Source: Verrucomicrobiaceae bacterium
Lineage (GTDB): Bacteria > Verrucomicrobiota > Verrucomicrobiia > Verrucomicrobiales > Akkermansiaceae
Reading direction: 5' to 3'
DNA length: 60,167 nt
Assembly: GCA_027485615.1 (NCBI GenBank)
Contig: JAIXQS010000157.1
Coordinates: 1 to 60,167 of the forward strand
This document shows, piece by piece, positions 1 to 8,870 of the stretch (the stretch's first letter is position 1; each line of letters opens with the position of its first letter). A program made the translations under genes and the position numbers. The notes beneath the pieces are model-generated. The model had not been told where the DNA came from. It saw only the letters and a list, made by a program, of their open reading frames with translations, and made no database searches.

Positions 1-481
1 AAGGAACGCCGACATTGAACGGGCGGTCTTTCCATCCCCGAAACCAGGTGCCATTGGAGTTATTGGTGGTCCATGGCACGATGGCGAAGCTGCGGGCATA
101 GAGTGAGGGATCGCGTTTTTCCGTGTCTTCCGGAGTCGTGAAAATCTTCGCTGAGTTTTCCAGAGTCGGGTAGGCGCTACGGTTGATCGGACTGCTGCCG
201 GGGAGGGGCGATTCGTATCCAAGGTTGGCGATGATGGCGCGGTCCCAGACGGGATCGCCGTCCAGGCTTGGAAAGCGGCCCTTGTCCACGGTGTAGGCGA
301 TCATGGCCACTCCGATCTGGCGCAGATTGGCGGTGGTGATGGCTTGATTGGCGGACTTCTTCATCCGAAGCACCATCATGGAAGTGATCACCGCCAGTGC
401 AGCGACGATGACAATGACGACGAGCAGCTCCGTAAGGGTGAAGCCGTATCTTCTATTGTTGGGTTTGATCACTGGATTCAT
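1..481 (-). CDS. Prepilin-like protein with N-terminal methylation leader (copy 1, runs off window)
   Basis: This is the N-terminal part of a second copy of the gene at 582-1313; its 3' end lies beyond the left edge. The ATG is the complement of 479-481. Translation begins MNPVIKPNNRRYGFTLTELL, a type IV pilin / type II secretion pseudopilin leader: short basic stretch, G-F-T-L-T-E cleavage site with Glu at +5, then a hydrophobic helix. About 160 residues are visible and align without gaps to copy 2, with about 20 base substitutions over 481 bp. Proteins of this type are cut by prepilin peptidase and either assemble in a pseudopilus or stay as surface proteins; which applies here is not shown. 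It is last in a same-strand run after copy 2 and the PATR protein. Confidence 0.85.
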   Translation of the reverse strand, partial: MNPVIKPNNRRYGFTLTELLVVIVIVAALAVITSMMVLRMKKSANQAITTANLRQIGVAMIAYTVDKGRFPSLDGDPVWDRAIIANLGYESPLPGSSPINRSAYPTLENSAKIFTTPEDTEKRDPSLYARSFAIVPWTTNNSNGTWFRGWKDRPFNVGVP

Positions 482-581
482 CGGGGTTTTGGAAAGATCT
501 CATGAACCCCGCCCGGTGTCTCGGTCGTGATGGCATGGGTTTGGGAGGACCTCTTGATTACGCGGGTTCCGCGCGTTTCCT

Positions 582-1313
582 TCAATTTACATTACCAATG
601 GTGCCCGGCCAGTATTTGGCGACAAACTGGGAGGTGGTCATGCGGTTGGAGACCTTTTCGATGTGTCCGTCCGCGAAGAGAACCTGCTGGGTGATGCCGA
701 GAGTTTTGACCGGTCCGCCCATGTCCTTGTAAGCATGGCTTCCACTACCGAGATAGTTGGCTGTTCCGCCACCAATGCCGTGATGTCCCTGCACAACCAT
801 GGCTGCCTTCTCAGGAGCGTTGAGGACACTGTAAGGAACGCCGACATTGAACGGGCGGTCTTTCCATCCCCGAAACCAGGTGCCATTGGAGCTATTGGTG
901 GTCCATGGCACGATGGCGAAGCTGCGGGCATAGAATGCGGGATCGCGTTTTTCCTTGTCTTCCGGAGTCGTGAAAATCTTCGCTGAGTTTTCCAGAGTCG
1001 GGTAGGCGCTACGGTTGATCGCAGCATTGCCGGGGAGGGGCGATTCGTATCCAAGGTTGGCGATGATGGCGCGGTCCCAAACGGGATCGCCGTCCAGGCT
1101 TGGAAAGCGGCCCTTGTCCACGGTGTAGGCGATCAAGGCCACTCCGATCTGGCGCAGGTTGGCGGTGGTGACGGCTTGATTGGCGGACTTCTTCATCCGA
1201 AGCACCAGCGTGGACGTGATCGCCGCCAGTGCAGCGACGATCACAATGACGACGAGCAGCTCCGTAAGGGTGAAGCCGTATTTTCTATTGATGGGTTTGA
1301 TCACTGGATTCAT
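582..1313 (-). CDS. Prepilin-like protein with N-terminal methylation leader (copy 2)
   Basis: A 243-residue protein with a class III prepilin leader near residues 12-35 (GFTLTELLVV, then a hydrophobic helix ending before RMKKSANQ). The body resembles the verrucomicrobial and planctomycete pseudopilin-like family: a conserved FPSLDGD segment, a GTWFRGWKDRPFNVGVPYS segment, and a late H-rich motif with FADGHIEKVS near the C-terminus, like the H-X9-DG motif of that family. Pseudopilins of this type are processed at the inner membrane and exported. The gene starts 52 bp after the stop of the PATR PEP-CTERM gene and is probably cotranscribed with it. Copy 1 follows 100 bp downstream. The specific role (secretion pseudopilus or surface protein) is not decidable from sequence. 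Confidence 0.85.
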   Translation of the reverse strand: MNPVIKPINRKYGFTLTELLVVIVIVAALAAITSTLVLRMKKSANQAVTTANLRQIGVALIAYTVDKGRFPSLDGDPVWDRAIIANLGYESPLPGNAAINRSAYPTLENSAKIFTTPEDKEKRDPAFYARSFAIVPWTTNSSNGTWFRGWKDRPFNVGVPYSVLNAPEKAAMVVQGHHGIGGGTANYLGSGSHAYKDMGGPVKTLGITQQVLFADGHIEKVSNRMTTSQFVAKYWPGTIGNVN

Positions 1314-1364
1314 CGAGGTTTTGGAAAGATCTCATGAATCCGGCCGATGGGAGCCAGCCTTCAA

Positions 1365-4300
1365 TTAGCGACGGCGGCGCAGGAGCAGGATGCCGCCCAA
1401 GGCTCCGATCAGCGCGGCGACGTTCGGCTCTGGGATGATGGTGAGGCTGCCATTCGAGAGCAAATCGTTCTGCCATGACAGACCGGTGCCGTCGAGTGAT
1501 GGGAGATTCACCGCTGTGAAGGAACCGGAGAACGAGCTACCGTCGAACAGATTGAAGATCATTCCGTTCGTAAAGTTTAAATTCGATCCGCTATACAGGA
1601 CGTTGAGGGTGCCGCCGTAAGTTACGCCATTGGTGACGTTCGCCCGGTCGGCATTCAGACCTAAGCCGAGCAACGGATCGATCTCGAAGTTCGAGATGCC
1701 GGCGAGGCTCAAGGTATTGCTGAAATTCATTGTCCCGATCGAGTTGCCGGGCGAAAGGGTTCCCACGACCACGGTTGCACCCACCACGCTGCCAGTCCCG
1801 GAGAGAGTCTGAGTTGCTCCAAGCGTGTAGCCTCCGGTAACGCCAGAGACATTAAAGGTGGTGTTGGCCCCCACGATGATATTCGGGGATATGATAGAGC
1901 CGTTCGCCCCCAAGGCCAATGTGCCTCCAGAGATCGTCGTCGCACCGGTGTAGGTGTTTGCTTCGGTCAAGGTCAGGGTGTTCGCTCCAGTTTTCGTGAA
2001 GGTGCCTGCTTGGCCGCTCATGTCACCCATCGGACGCGCGATGGTCGCGCTCGACACCGAGGTGTCGATCTGGGTGTTCCCGGTGCCGAGCAACACGGAA
2101 ATTTGCGTCGTGCCAGCACCTTGAGTTCTGATCAAGTTCGTCGTACCCTCTCTGGCTTGGAGCGTGCCGCCATTCAGGTTGAGGGTAAATGCATTCGCGC
2201 CGAGAGTACCGTTATAGATCGTTTGCGCGATCAGGGTGCCTCCGGTCAGCGTGTAAGTTCCACTACCCCCGTCAATGTGAGCCAGGGTATTGGTGGTGAG
2301 CGTGCCGCCGCTTTGAGTCATGGTGGCGACACCATTGTGGCCGATGTACACCTCAGGGGCAGTGATAGAACCACTGATCAAATTACCGGTTCCATTGCTA
2401 GCAGCGCCAATAACGAATCGGCGGGTTCCCGCGCCGGTGACGGAGAGGGCTGCACCATCGACGGTCAAAGTGCCGCCGTTGCGTGTGCCCGCGCCCACAA
2501 AATAATCACTAATACCGCTGGTGGGGTCTATCGAACTGGTGGTGAAGGTGCCGGATTTCAAGGTCAAGGTGCCGCCATTCGATTGGAGTGCGCCGAGGGA
2601 ATAGCTGCCGCCCACGCCCGGATTCAGAGTCAGGCCGCCCGCGCCATCCTTCTGCAGAACTCCGGTGTTGGTGGGTGAACTGCCGGTCAGTGTCAGGGTG
2701 GAGGCGGCATTGGTGACGCCAATGATATTCACGGCGGCGTTCTGCATGGTGAAGCTGCGGTCCGAGCTGGCCGTGGCCCCGCTGTAGCTCAGCGCGCCGC
2801 CAGCGAAGACCAGGTTGGACGCGGCATTGGTTGCCTGGCCCAGGTTGCCCGCCACGCCACCGTTGCCGATGGTCGCCACGCTCAACGTGCCCGCGCTGAG
2901 AGTGGTCGCGCCGGTGTAAGTGTTCGTGCCGGAGAGGGTCATTGTGCCTACACCGGACTTGGTGAGCGTGCCTGCGGCGGCAGGGGCATTTTCCAGCACC
3001 TGGCCGATGGTGATGTCTTTTCCAGACCCCACATTGAAGTTTGCGCCGTTGGCGGTGAGATAGGCGTTGGTGAAGGTGCCGGCGGGCATGTAGGTCGGGC
3101 TGGCCACCTGCGGTGCGAGGAAGCCGCCGCCACCTGTCGTGGAATCGAAGGTGATGGTCGCCGTGGAATTCGTGCCGCGGGCGGTCGGGATGGCCCCCAA
3201 CGTGACCTGCGCGGTTCCACCGATGTTGATGGTGGACGAGTTGGCATTCAAGGCGCTGGCGGCACCGCCGGCGGAGAGCGAGGCAATGGTCGTTGCGCTG
3301 AAGGTGCCACCGGTCAGATTGAGGTTGGCAATGATCGGGCCCGTGGAGTCCGAGGCGTTTGTTGAACTTCCGCCGAGACCCAGGGTGGTGACCGTAGTCG
3401 TGCCTCCGGTCTGGGTGAAGGTATTGGTGGTATTGAACACACCCGCGAAATCGTAACGGCCGATGCGCAGGGTCGTGCTCGTGAGCGAACCGGTGCCACT
3501 CACCGCAATCGTGTTAGTATGAGGGGCGGCCGCGCTGGTGCCGGAGTTGGAGCCCATGATGATACTCGCCGACGTGAGTGATCCGGTGCCGCTGAGATTG
3601 TAAAACGAGTTGGAGGTGCCCGCACCGTTGCCCATGATGATCCCATTGGCCACGCTGCTGATGGTTCCGGCGGAATGATTCACCGTCGTGGCCCCGGTAG
3701 AATTAGAACCGATCACGAAATTGCCGCCAAGGCCGTAGTTTCCGCCTTGGATATTGAGCGTCGGTGTCCCCGTCCCCGAGACGGTGTAGCCGCCTGTGGC
3801 GGCCACCGTCCGGTTTCCCGTTAGCGTCAGCGTGCCCGCGCTGACGGTGGTGGTGCCGGTGTAGGTGTTCTCGCCGGAGAGGACCGTCGTGCCGCCCGCG
3901 GTGTTCTGGGTTACGGAGCCACTGCCACTGATGGTATTGGAAAGCGTGAGGCCGGAATTGGTGCGTCCGAAGGAAAGACCACCGCCGTTCAAAACAATGT
4001 TGGCGGTGTTGCTGCCGAGATCGCCTGCCGTGCCAAAGCCGATTATTAGCTGCCCTTGGTTGACGGTTGTTTGCCCCGTGTAGAGATTGCTTGCCCCGAG
4101 GAGTACGTTGCCGCCGCCAGTTTTGGTCAGCCCGCCACTGCTGGTGACGTCAACCGGAGTATTGATCGAAAATGAACCGGTCGTGGAGGTGAGAATGCCC
4201 TCTCCATTGCCGAGGACCAAGCTGCTATATCCACTACCGATCACTGCTGAACTCACCACAGAGGCCACTGCACCGCTGTTCACCGTCAGCGCTCCGCTGC

Positions 4301-5588
4301 CGTTGAGTGTCTGATTATTGGTGTTGAAAAGCAGGGAGTTCACGGTCAAGCCCGAGGTATTCACCGTGCCATTGAAGGCAAGTGCATTCACGGGGTTGGC
4401 GGCGGTGGAGGAGTCAGCCGAGAGCGTCGTCATTTGGGCGGCAGTCAAGACGCGCAGGCCGAGGGTGGAATCGTAGGTGACAAAACCATTACCCGTGCCA
4501 GAAGCCGAGGTATCGCCGAAGAGCCACGGCACGATTTTCAGCGCCTGTGTGCTATCACCGGTGGCACCGCCACTCAGTGTGTTGGTGCCGACAAAATCAG
4601 CTCCCGTCGGCGCGGTTCCCAAGGTGATCCGGCTGACATTGGTGGCTACGGTCTGAGCGAGCGAGGTGCCACGCACGAGAGCGGTGGAGCGGTTGGTGCG
4701 GGTGATCCCACCGGTAACCGCAAGCGTACTTACACGGCTGGCCGCCGAGGCGACTGTCACAATACTGGAGCCAGTGCCCAAGGCGAGGCTCGCGATGGTT
4801 TCCGTGGAGTCGGTCGTGGCATTGCCCGTCAAGCTGAGTTCACCGCCGAGGTTTAAAGTCACACCGTTGGTATTCTTGAGGCGATCGACATTTCCAGCTG
4901 TGTTATCCAGCAACAGCCTAGAGCCGCTGCCGTTGATCGTGTAGCCTGAAGAAGCATTGATGGTGCCGGCCGCGCCGCTGACGGTGAGTGTGCCGCCGCT
5001 GGCAACCGATCCCGCCGTGCCAATGGTGGTGGCACCGGTGTAGGTGTTCGCACCGGAGAGGATAAGCGTGCCGCCGCCGGCTTTGGTGAGTGCGCGAGCC
5101 CCCCCGGTCTCACTGAGAATGCCGGAGATGGTTAGATTGTGCTGGACGGAGGCGTTTTGCTGATTGGTGGTGATTGTCCGATCGCCATTGAGAATCATGT
5201 TGAGGCTGATCGTGTCCGTGATCGTCGCGCCTGCGGTGTTCGCGGTGGTGGTGATGTTGCCGCCGAGGGTGATGCGATTGCCAGCGAGGGTGAAGCCATT
5301 GGTATTATTCGCGGCACCGGTGTTCGTGAAAAGAATGCCTGCGAAAATTGGGTCTGTGGCGGCGAGGTTGTTGGTCGTGCTGTTCTGAACATTGCCGGCG
5401 AAGGTCAGCGCGGTCCCGGTGGATGGAGCGGTATCCCCGTTCCAGTTGGCATTCGTATTCCATGAACCTGAGCCGCCGCTGCCGTCCCAAGTATTGCCGG
5501 CTATTGCAGAGTGCGAAGCAAACAGCGCGGCGATGGCGGCGGCGAGTGGAAAGGAGAGGCGGGCGGTGGAAGGGGGGCGTGGTTTCAT
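1365..5588 (-). CDS. Giant autotransporter-associated beta-strand repeat (PATR) protein with PEP-CTERM tail
   Basis: A 1407-residue secreted protein. I start it at the ATG at 5588 because translation from there opens with a normal signal peptide (MKPRPPSTARLSFPLAAAIA, cleavage after HSAIAG); the reading frame could begin 22 codons earlier. The body is almost all beta-strand repeats of the passenger-associated type, with at least six recognisable L-(S/T)-G-x-N-T-Y-T-G units followed by T-T-(V/I)-S-(A/G)-G-T-L, and is rich in Thr, Gly, Ser and Asn with almost no Cys. It ends in IIPEP, a hydrophobic helix and four Arg, a PEP-CTERM signal read by exosortase, which implies anchoring or sorting at the outer surface. 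No catalytic domain is visible. The prepilin genes follow directly. It could be an adhesin or a polysaccharide-binding scaffold. Confidence 0.9.
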   Translation of the reverse strand: MKPRPPSTARLSFPLAAAIAALFASHSAIAGNTWDGSGGSGSWNTNANWNGDTAPSTGTALTFAGNVQNSTTNNLAATDPIFAGILFTNTGAANNTNGFTLAGNRITLGGNITTTANTAGATITDTISLNMILNGDRTITTNQQNASVQHNLTISGILSETGGARALTKAGGGTLILSGANTYTGATTIGTAGSVASGGTLTVSGAAGTINASSGYTINGSGSRLLLDNTAGNVDRLKNTNGVTLNLGGELSLTGNATTDSTETIASLALGTGSSIVTVASAASRVSTLAVTGGITRTNRSTALVRGTSLAQTVATNVSRITLGTAPTGADFVGTNTLSGGATGDSTQALKIVPWLFGDTSASGTGNGFVTYDSTLGLRVLTAAQMTTLSADSSTAANPVNALAFNGTVNTSGLTVNSLLFNTNNQTLNGSGALTVNSGAVASVVSSAVIGSGYSSLVLGNGEGILTSTTGSFSINTPVDVTSSGGLTKTGGGNVLLGASNLYTGQTTVNQGQLIIGFGTAGDLGSNTANIVLNGGGLSFGRTNSGLTLSNTISGSGSVTQNTAGGTTVLSGENTYTGTTTVSAGTLTLTGNRTVAATGGYTVSGTGTPTLNIQGGNYGLGGNFVIGSNSTGATTVNHSAGTISSVANGIIMGNGAGTSNSFYNLSGTGSLTSASIIMGSNSGTSAAAPHTNTIAVSGTGSLTSTTLRIGRYDFAGVFNTTNTFTQTGGTTTVTTLGLGGSSTNASDSTGPIIANLNLTGGTFSATTIASLSAGGAASALNANSSTINIGGTAQVTLGAIPTARGTNSTATITFDSTTGGGGFLAPQVASPTYMPAGTFTNAYLTANGANFNVGSGKDITIGQVLENAPAAAGTLTKSGVGTMTLSGTNTYTGATTLSAGTLSVATIGNGGVAGNLGQATNAASNLVFAGGALSYSGATASSDRSFTMQNAAVNIIGVTNAASTLTLTGSSPTNTGVLQKDGAGGLTLNPGVGGSYSLGALQSNGGTLTLKSGTFTTSSIDPTSGISDYFVGAGTRNGGTLTVDGAALSVTGAGTRRFVIGAASNGTGNLISGSITAPEVYIGHNGVATMTQSGGTLTTNTLAHIDGGSGTYTLTGGTLIAQTIYNGTLGANAFTLNLNGGTLQAREGTTNLIRTQGAGTTQISVLLGTGNTQIDTSVSSATIARPMGDMSGQAGTFTKTGANTLTLTEANTYTGATTISGGTLALGANGSIISPNIIVGANTTFNVSGVTGGYTLGATQTLSGTGSVVGATVVVGTLSPGNSIGTMNFSNTLSLAGISNFEIDPLLGLGLNADRANVTNGVTYGGTLNVLYSGSNLNFTNGMIFNLFDGSSFSGSFTAVNLPSLDGTGLSWQNDLLSNGSLTIIPEPNVAALIGALGGILLLRRRR

Positions 5589-5759
5589 GACGTGTTTTTT
5601 GTTGATTTGAAGATATTGGTGTGAATGACTGAACTGAAATTGGCTTGCTGGCATGGGTTTCTGACGAAACCAGCCAACAAATTGCTACGAGGCGGTGCCA
5701 TCATGCGACAACTCGCTAGTTTGTCACTACGGTCAAATGGCCCTTTTTTAAGGCGATCA

Positions 5760-5775
5760 GGTCAATGTTTTGACC
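5760..5775. promoter_or_regulatory. GGTCAA-N4-TTGACC palindrome upstream of the PATR gene
   Basis: A perfect 6-bp inverted repeat with a 4-bp spacer lies in the 210-bp gap between the response regulator stop and the PATR start. A second GGTTTC-N4-GAAACC palindrome lies nearer the PATR start (about 5658-5673). Neither is followed by a T-run on the minus strand, so they are not convincing terminators. An operator for the adjacent LuxR-type regulator is a guess from position only. Confidence 0.25.
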
Positions 5776-5798
5776 CGTGCTGCCTGCGCGAGCTTGCC

Positions 5799-6437
5799 TC
5801 AAAGGTCTTCGAGACGGACGATGCCACGCTGGACAGCCGTGGTGACCGCCTGGGTCCGATCCTTCGCGCCGAGTTTGGTGAAGATGCGCTCAAGATGGTG
5901 TTTGACGGTGGATCTGGCCATGTGGAGGGCAAGGCTGATCTCCTTGTTGCTGAGCCCCTTCAGGAGGCAGTTGAGGACCTCGAGTTCGCGCGGCGAGATT
6001 TCGTTCCGGCTGCTGCGCTCGCCGAGCTTGGCTTCCAATCCAGCAGAAAAATACGCTTCGCCGCGAGCCACAGCACGGATGCCCGTGATCATTTCGTCGA
6101 CTTCACTCGCCTTGGACACGTAGCCAAGCGCGCCGGCCGTGGTGGCGCGGTAAACGCATTCCTCGGTCTCGAAAATGGACAGCAACAGGATGCGGGCCTC
6201 GGGAAACTCGGCGGTGATTGCGGCGATCACCTCGGGGCTGTCGCAATCGGGCAATTTGTAATCCATGGTGACGACATCCGGGCGCAGCGTGCGGTAGAGG
6301 TTGAGCGCCTTTGCCCCATTTTCGGCCTCGCCGACAAGCAGCAGGTCGTCACGACCTTCAATCGCCCCGGCGAGTGCGAGGCGAACCATCGCATGATCGT
6401 CAACGATGAGAATCCGGGTGGCGGAGCTTGATTTCAT
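5799..6437 (-). CDS. NarL/FixJ-type response regulator
   Basis: A 212-residue two-component regulator. The receiver domain (about 7-122) has the acidic pair D13/D14, phospho-acceptor D59 (in VVTMDYKLPD) and the conserved lysine K109 (GYVSKA). A LuxR-type helix-turn-helix follows (about 146-208) with the ISPRELEVLNCLLKGLSNKE signature. It is a DNA-binding transcription factor controlled by phosphorylation. The start codon overlaps the histidine kinase stop in an ATGA arrangement (6434-6437), so translation is probably coupled. The kinase is the obvious partner; the PATR/prepilin genes just downstream are candidate targets by position only. Confidence 0.95.
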   Translation of the reverse strand: MKSSSATRILIVDDHAMVRLALAGAIEGRDDLLLVGEAENGAKALNLYRTLRPDVVTMDYKLPDCDSPEVIAAITAEFPEARILLLSIFETEECVYRATTAGALGYVSKASEVDEMITGIRAVARGEAYFSAGLEAKLGERSSRNEISPRELEVLNCLLKGLSNKEISLALHMARSTVKHHLERIFTKLGAKDRTQAVTTAVQRGIVRLEDL

Positions 6438-8473
6438 GATAGTGGTTTAAGAGTTGGCGACGGGAAAAGATGCCACACGCGGATCGTGGTGCCGATGCCC
6501 GGCGAGCTGTGGATGAAAAAATCCGCTTGGATTTTGTTGGCTCGCTCGCGCATCCCCATCAATCCGAAATGCCCGGCGGGCGGCTTGCCTGCGGTGTCAA
6601 ATCCGGTGCCGTCGTCGATGATCTCGAGCGTCACGCCTTCCGATTGATACGACAGGCGGACAAGGATGGTCTCGGGATGGGCGTGACGTGCGGCGTTGAA
6701 TACCGCCTCGCGGGCGATTCGCAGCAAGTGGTTCTGTGTGGTCGCGCGGAGAGGTTGCGGTGTGCCGTGCAATTCGAAGACAAACCGAGCCTCCGGACCG
6801 GCAACGGGAGGAAGCGATTCGCGCAGCGCATCGGGCAGGCTGCGCTCGATCAAGTGCGGGTTACGCAGGTCGCTCACCGCGGCCCGGGCCTCGAAACGGC
6901 AGTGCTGCAGCATGCTGCGGGCGAGAGCCAACAGCTTGTGGGCGAGGCTCCGGTCACCGTCCAGGGCAGGGGCCAGATTGCCGAGCTGCATCGAGAGGCT
7001 GGTCAAGTCCTGTTCCAGAGTGTCGTGCAGTTCCCGGGCGATCCGCGCGCGCTCGTCCTTGATGACGCTTTGCTCCATTTGTCTGGCAATGATGGCGGAT
7101 TGGGCCGCCACCTTTCTGCGCAACAGCCAGCCCCAGATGAAGACAATGCACAGGACCGCCAAAGCCAGTCCAAACGCCAGAAACATGCGTTCGAGAGTCC
7201 ACCATGGCGCGGTGCCCAGAATCTGGATCGCTTCCCTATCAGGTAAGTTGAGTCGAAATCCGTCCGCCCAGTCGATGCGCGGCAGCGGTCGGCTGGTGGT
7301 CACCTCGTAGGTGCCGGTCAGACGCAGTTGGTCACCCGAGCGCAGGAGAAGATCGTAGTTTTCTGGCAGCCATGCCTCGAAGTAACTGTCTCCCTGGCGA
7401 CATTGCAGGACGGTATTCTGCAGCCCCTGCCGAAGGGTAACAAACACGCAATCCACCACCACGCGCTTATCGTGGAGATGGATAGCGACCTTATCTTGCG
7501 GCTTGAGGCGCGTCGGTGCGGGCAAGGCGGTTTTTCCCAAATGCACGATCCGTGCGGCCCTCAGGATCGGGCGGAAAGGGGCCAGTGCGGCGAATCCCTC
7601 CACCTCCACCTGATCACCAGGCTGATACAGAAACGATTTCGCGGCCTGGACATGGGTGCTGCCGGTTTTGTCCCGAAGATAGAATCCAGTGCTGTCGGTT
7701 TGGGTGATCACCCCGCGCACACGCACCGGATCCTCGATGCTGTGGTCGCCTAAAAGAAGTGTGCCCACGGCGCGCAGCGGCGCAGCCGCCAATATGAAAG
7801 CACCTTCCACCGGAATGAACTGGTCAAATGACGGGACGAAAAAGTGGCGATCCGTCAGTTGCTGCAAGTCATTGGAGATGGTGCCGACCCCTGCTTGCAA
7901 CCGCACCCGCCGCTGCATGAGCGTGGCCACCCGCTGTTGCGCGTCCTCCGTTTTCGGGACTTCCGCCTTGAAGGTCCTGCCATCGATTTCCACCACCACA
8001 GTGAACGACAAGCCGCGCGGCTCGACTCCCACCACCACTGCCTCGACCTCCACCCAATCGGCATCCACCGAAGGGCTGAACAAGTCGCGGCCACTGATGC
8101 GGCGGGGTTCGGGCAAGGTGCCTTGGCCGAGCACTTCCACTTCGGCCTGCCTGATATTGGGGAAATAGGATTTCGGGTTGGTAATCCCTTTGACACGGAT
8201 CCGTGTGCCGGGCCGAATCCGTTCACGCTCCTTGAAGGGCACGGCGGAAGAAGCGTAGCATCCAGCGGTGCCGTCGTTCAGAATCAAGCCTTCAGGTTCG
8301 CCGTAATTCTCCGCGTTCGCGTCGAAATAGGTGACCGTGCCCTCGACCTCCACCGGCAAGTCCTGCGCGGCTTGCTCGCTTGAAAGGGCTCGGATTTCGG
8401 CCAAGGTTTTCAAGGGCTCTGCTACGGCCGTGAAGGCGAGAATCAGCAAGGCACTTGCAATTCGGTAGTACAT
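6434..8473 (-). CDS. Membrane sensor histidine kinase with periplasmic OB-like repeats (HisKA_3 type)
   Basis: A 679-residue kinase. Residues 1-18 form a signal peptide. Residues 20-415 are predicted periplasmic and contain repeated segments built like OB folds (for example VEVEGTVTYFD, VRVRGVITQTD with FYLRDKTG, LRLTGTYEV), similar to sensor regions seen in verrucomicrobial kinases. One transmembrane helix lies near 424-451. The cytoplasmic part has the HisKA_3 H-box RIARELHDTLEQDL with H483, an N-box NAARHA at N593 and a G-box DDGTGFD at 620-626. It should autophosphorylate H483 and pass phosphate to D59 of the overlapping response regulator. The signal sensed is unknown; a ligand bound by the OB-like repeats is possible. 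Confidence 0.92.
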   Translation of the reverse strand: MYYRIASALLILAFTAVAEPLKTLAEIRALSSEQAAQDLPVEVEGTVTYFDANAENYGEPEGLILNDGTAGCYASSAVPFKERERIRPGTRIRVKGITNPKSYFPNIRQAEVEVLGQGTLPEPRRISGRDLFSPSVDADWVEVEAVVVGVEPRGLSFTVVVEIDGRTFKAEVPKTEDAQQRVATLMQRRVRLQAGVGTISNDLQQLTDRHFFVPSFDQFIPVEGAFILAAAPLRAVGTLLLGDHSIEDPVRVRGVITQTDSTGFYLRDKTGSTHVQAAKSFLYQPGDQVEVEGFAALAPFRPILRAARIVHLGKTALPAPTRLKPQDKVAIHLHDKRVVVDCVFVTLRQGLQNTVLQCRQGDSYFEAWLPENYDLLLRSGDQLRLTGTYEVTTSRPLPRIDWADGFRLNLPDREAIQILGTAPWWTLERMFLAFGLALAVLCIVFIWGWLLRRKVAAQSAIIARQMEQSVIKDERARIARELHDTLEQDLTSLSMQLGNLAPALDGDRSLAHKLLALARSMLQHCRFEARAAVSDLRNPHLIERSLPDALRESLPPVAGPEARFVFELHGTPQPLRATTQNHLLRIAREAVFNAARHAHPETILVRLSYQSEGVTLEIIDDGTGFDTAGKPPAGHFGLMGMRERANKIQADFFIHSSPGIGTTIRVWHLFPSPTLKPLS

Positions 8474-8570
8474 TGGCCTTCTTTAGCACGACATCCAGAC
8501 GAGGGAAAGAAACATTTGGCATGGACCGGGGTCCGGTCGCAACTGCAGGCCGGGGCCATGACCCGGGGAC

Positions 8571-8586
8571 AGGCCTTCAGTCATGT
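8571..8586. repeat. Short dispersed repeat (partner at 15343-15358)
   Basis: AGGCCTTCAGTCATGT occurs exactly here and at 15343-15358, in both cases just after a G-rich run and in non-coding DNA. It is 16 bp, so chance is possible but unlikely given that a second, longer repeat pair also joins the second locus to this neighbourhood (10530/15520). Confidence 0.5.
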
Positions 8587-8617
8587 TCTGTCATGAGCTT
8601 CATGCTGTGACCGATTT

Positions 8618-8863
8618 TTAGGGTTTCTCGCAATCCACTTCGGCTTCAAACGGCGACTTGTAGCGGCTGTTCGGCTTTTTCATCAGGCCGAAGGTGTGCA
8701 GAATGATCGGACCTTTGAATTGGTAGCGTTTCAGAGCGCGGAGGAAATCCTTGGGATCGCAATCACCCTCTCCCAAAGGCTTGATCGCGTCGCTCCAATC
8801 CTCGCTGTTGTCACGGGGATAGAGCGAGACTCCGCATTTTTCGGTAGCGGCGATGTCCGCCAC
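8618..8863 (-). pseudogene. Remnant of a TIM-barrel sugar isomerase/epimerase (internal deletion)
   Basis: The 82-codon frame begins only with a GTG, 7 bp after the sulfatase stop. Its first part (VADIAATEKCGVSLYPRDN) looks like the middle of a xylose-isomerase-like TIM-barrel protein, where VALYPH-type strands occur. Its second part (IKPLGEGDCDPKDFLRALKR, then FKGPIILHTFG) looks like the C-terminal end of the same family, which is usually about 280-300 residues. The stretch normally between them, roughly 80-90 residues, is missing, as is the N-terminus. It therefore reads as a decayed gene with an in-frame internal deletion. It ends 144 bp before the kinase start. A short expressed peptide cannot be excluded but is unlikely to fold as a barrel. 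Confidence 0.65.
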
Positions 8864-8870
8864 GGTTGGG

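Larger units (their letters stand above)
1..1344. repeat. Tandem direct duplication of a prepilin gene, offset 832 bp
   Basis: Bases 1 to about 512 match 833 to about 1344 at a constant 832-bp offset, with no insertion or deletion. By eye there are about 20 differences in the first 481 bp (about 96% identity). The duplicated unit includes the 5' flank, where both copies share the GGTTTTGGAAAGATCTCATG block directly upstream of the start. The repeat unit extends past the window edge. Confidence 0.9.

Noticed and set aside
2010..2678. Plus-strand frame of 222 codons inside the PATR gene
   Set aside because: The composition is the antisense of Gly/Thr/Ser-rich repeats and has no start context. 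The minus frame ends in a proper PEP-CTERM signal.
1365..5588. True autotransporter (type Va) reading of the PATR protein
   Set aside because: No C-terminal outer-membrane barrel; the protein ends in a PEP-CTERM sorting signal instead.
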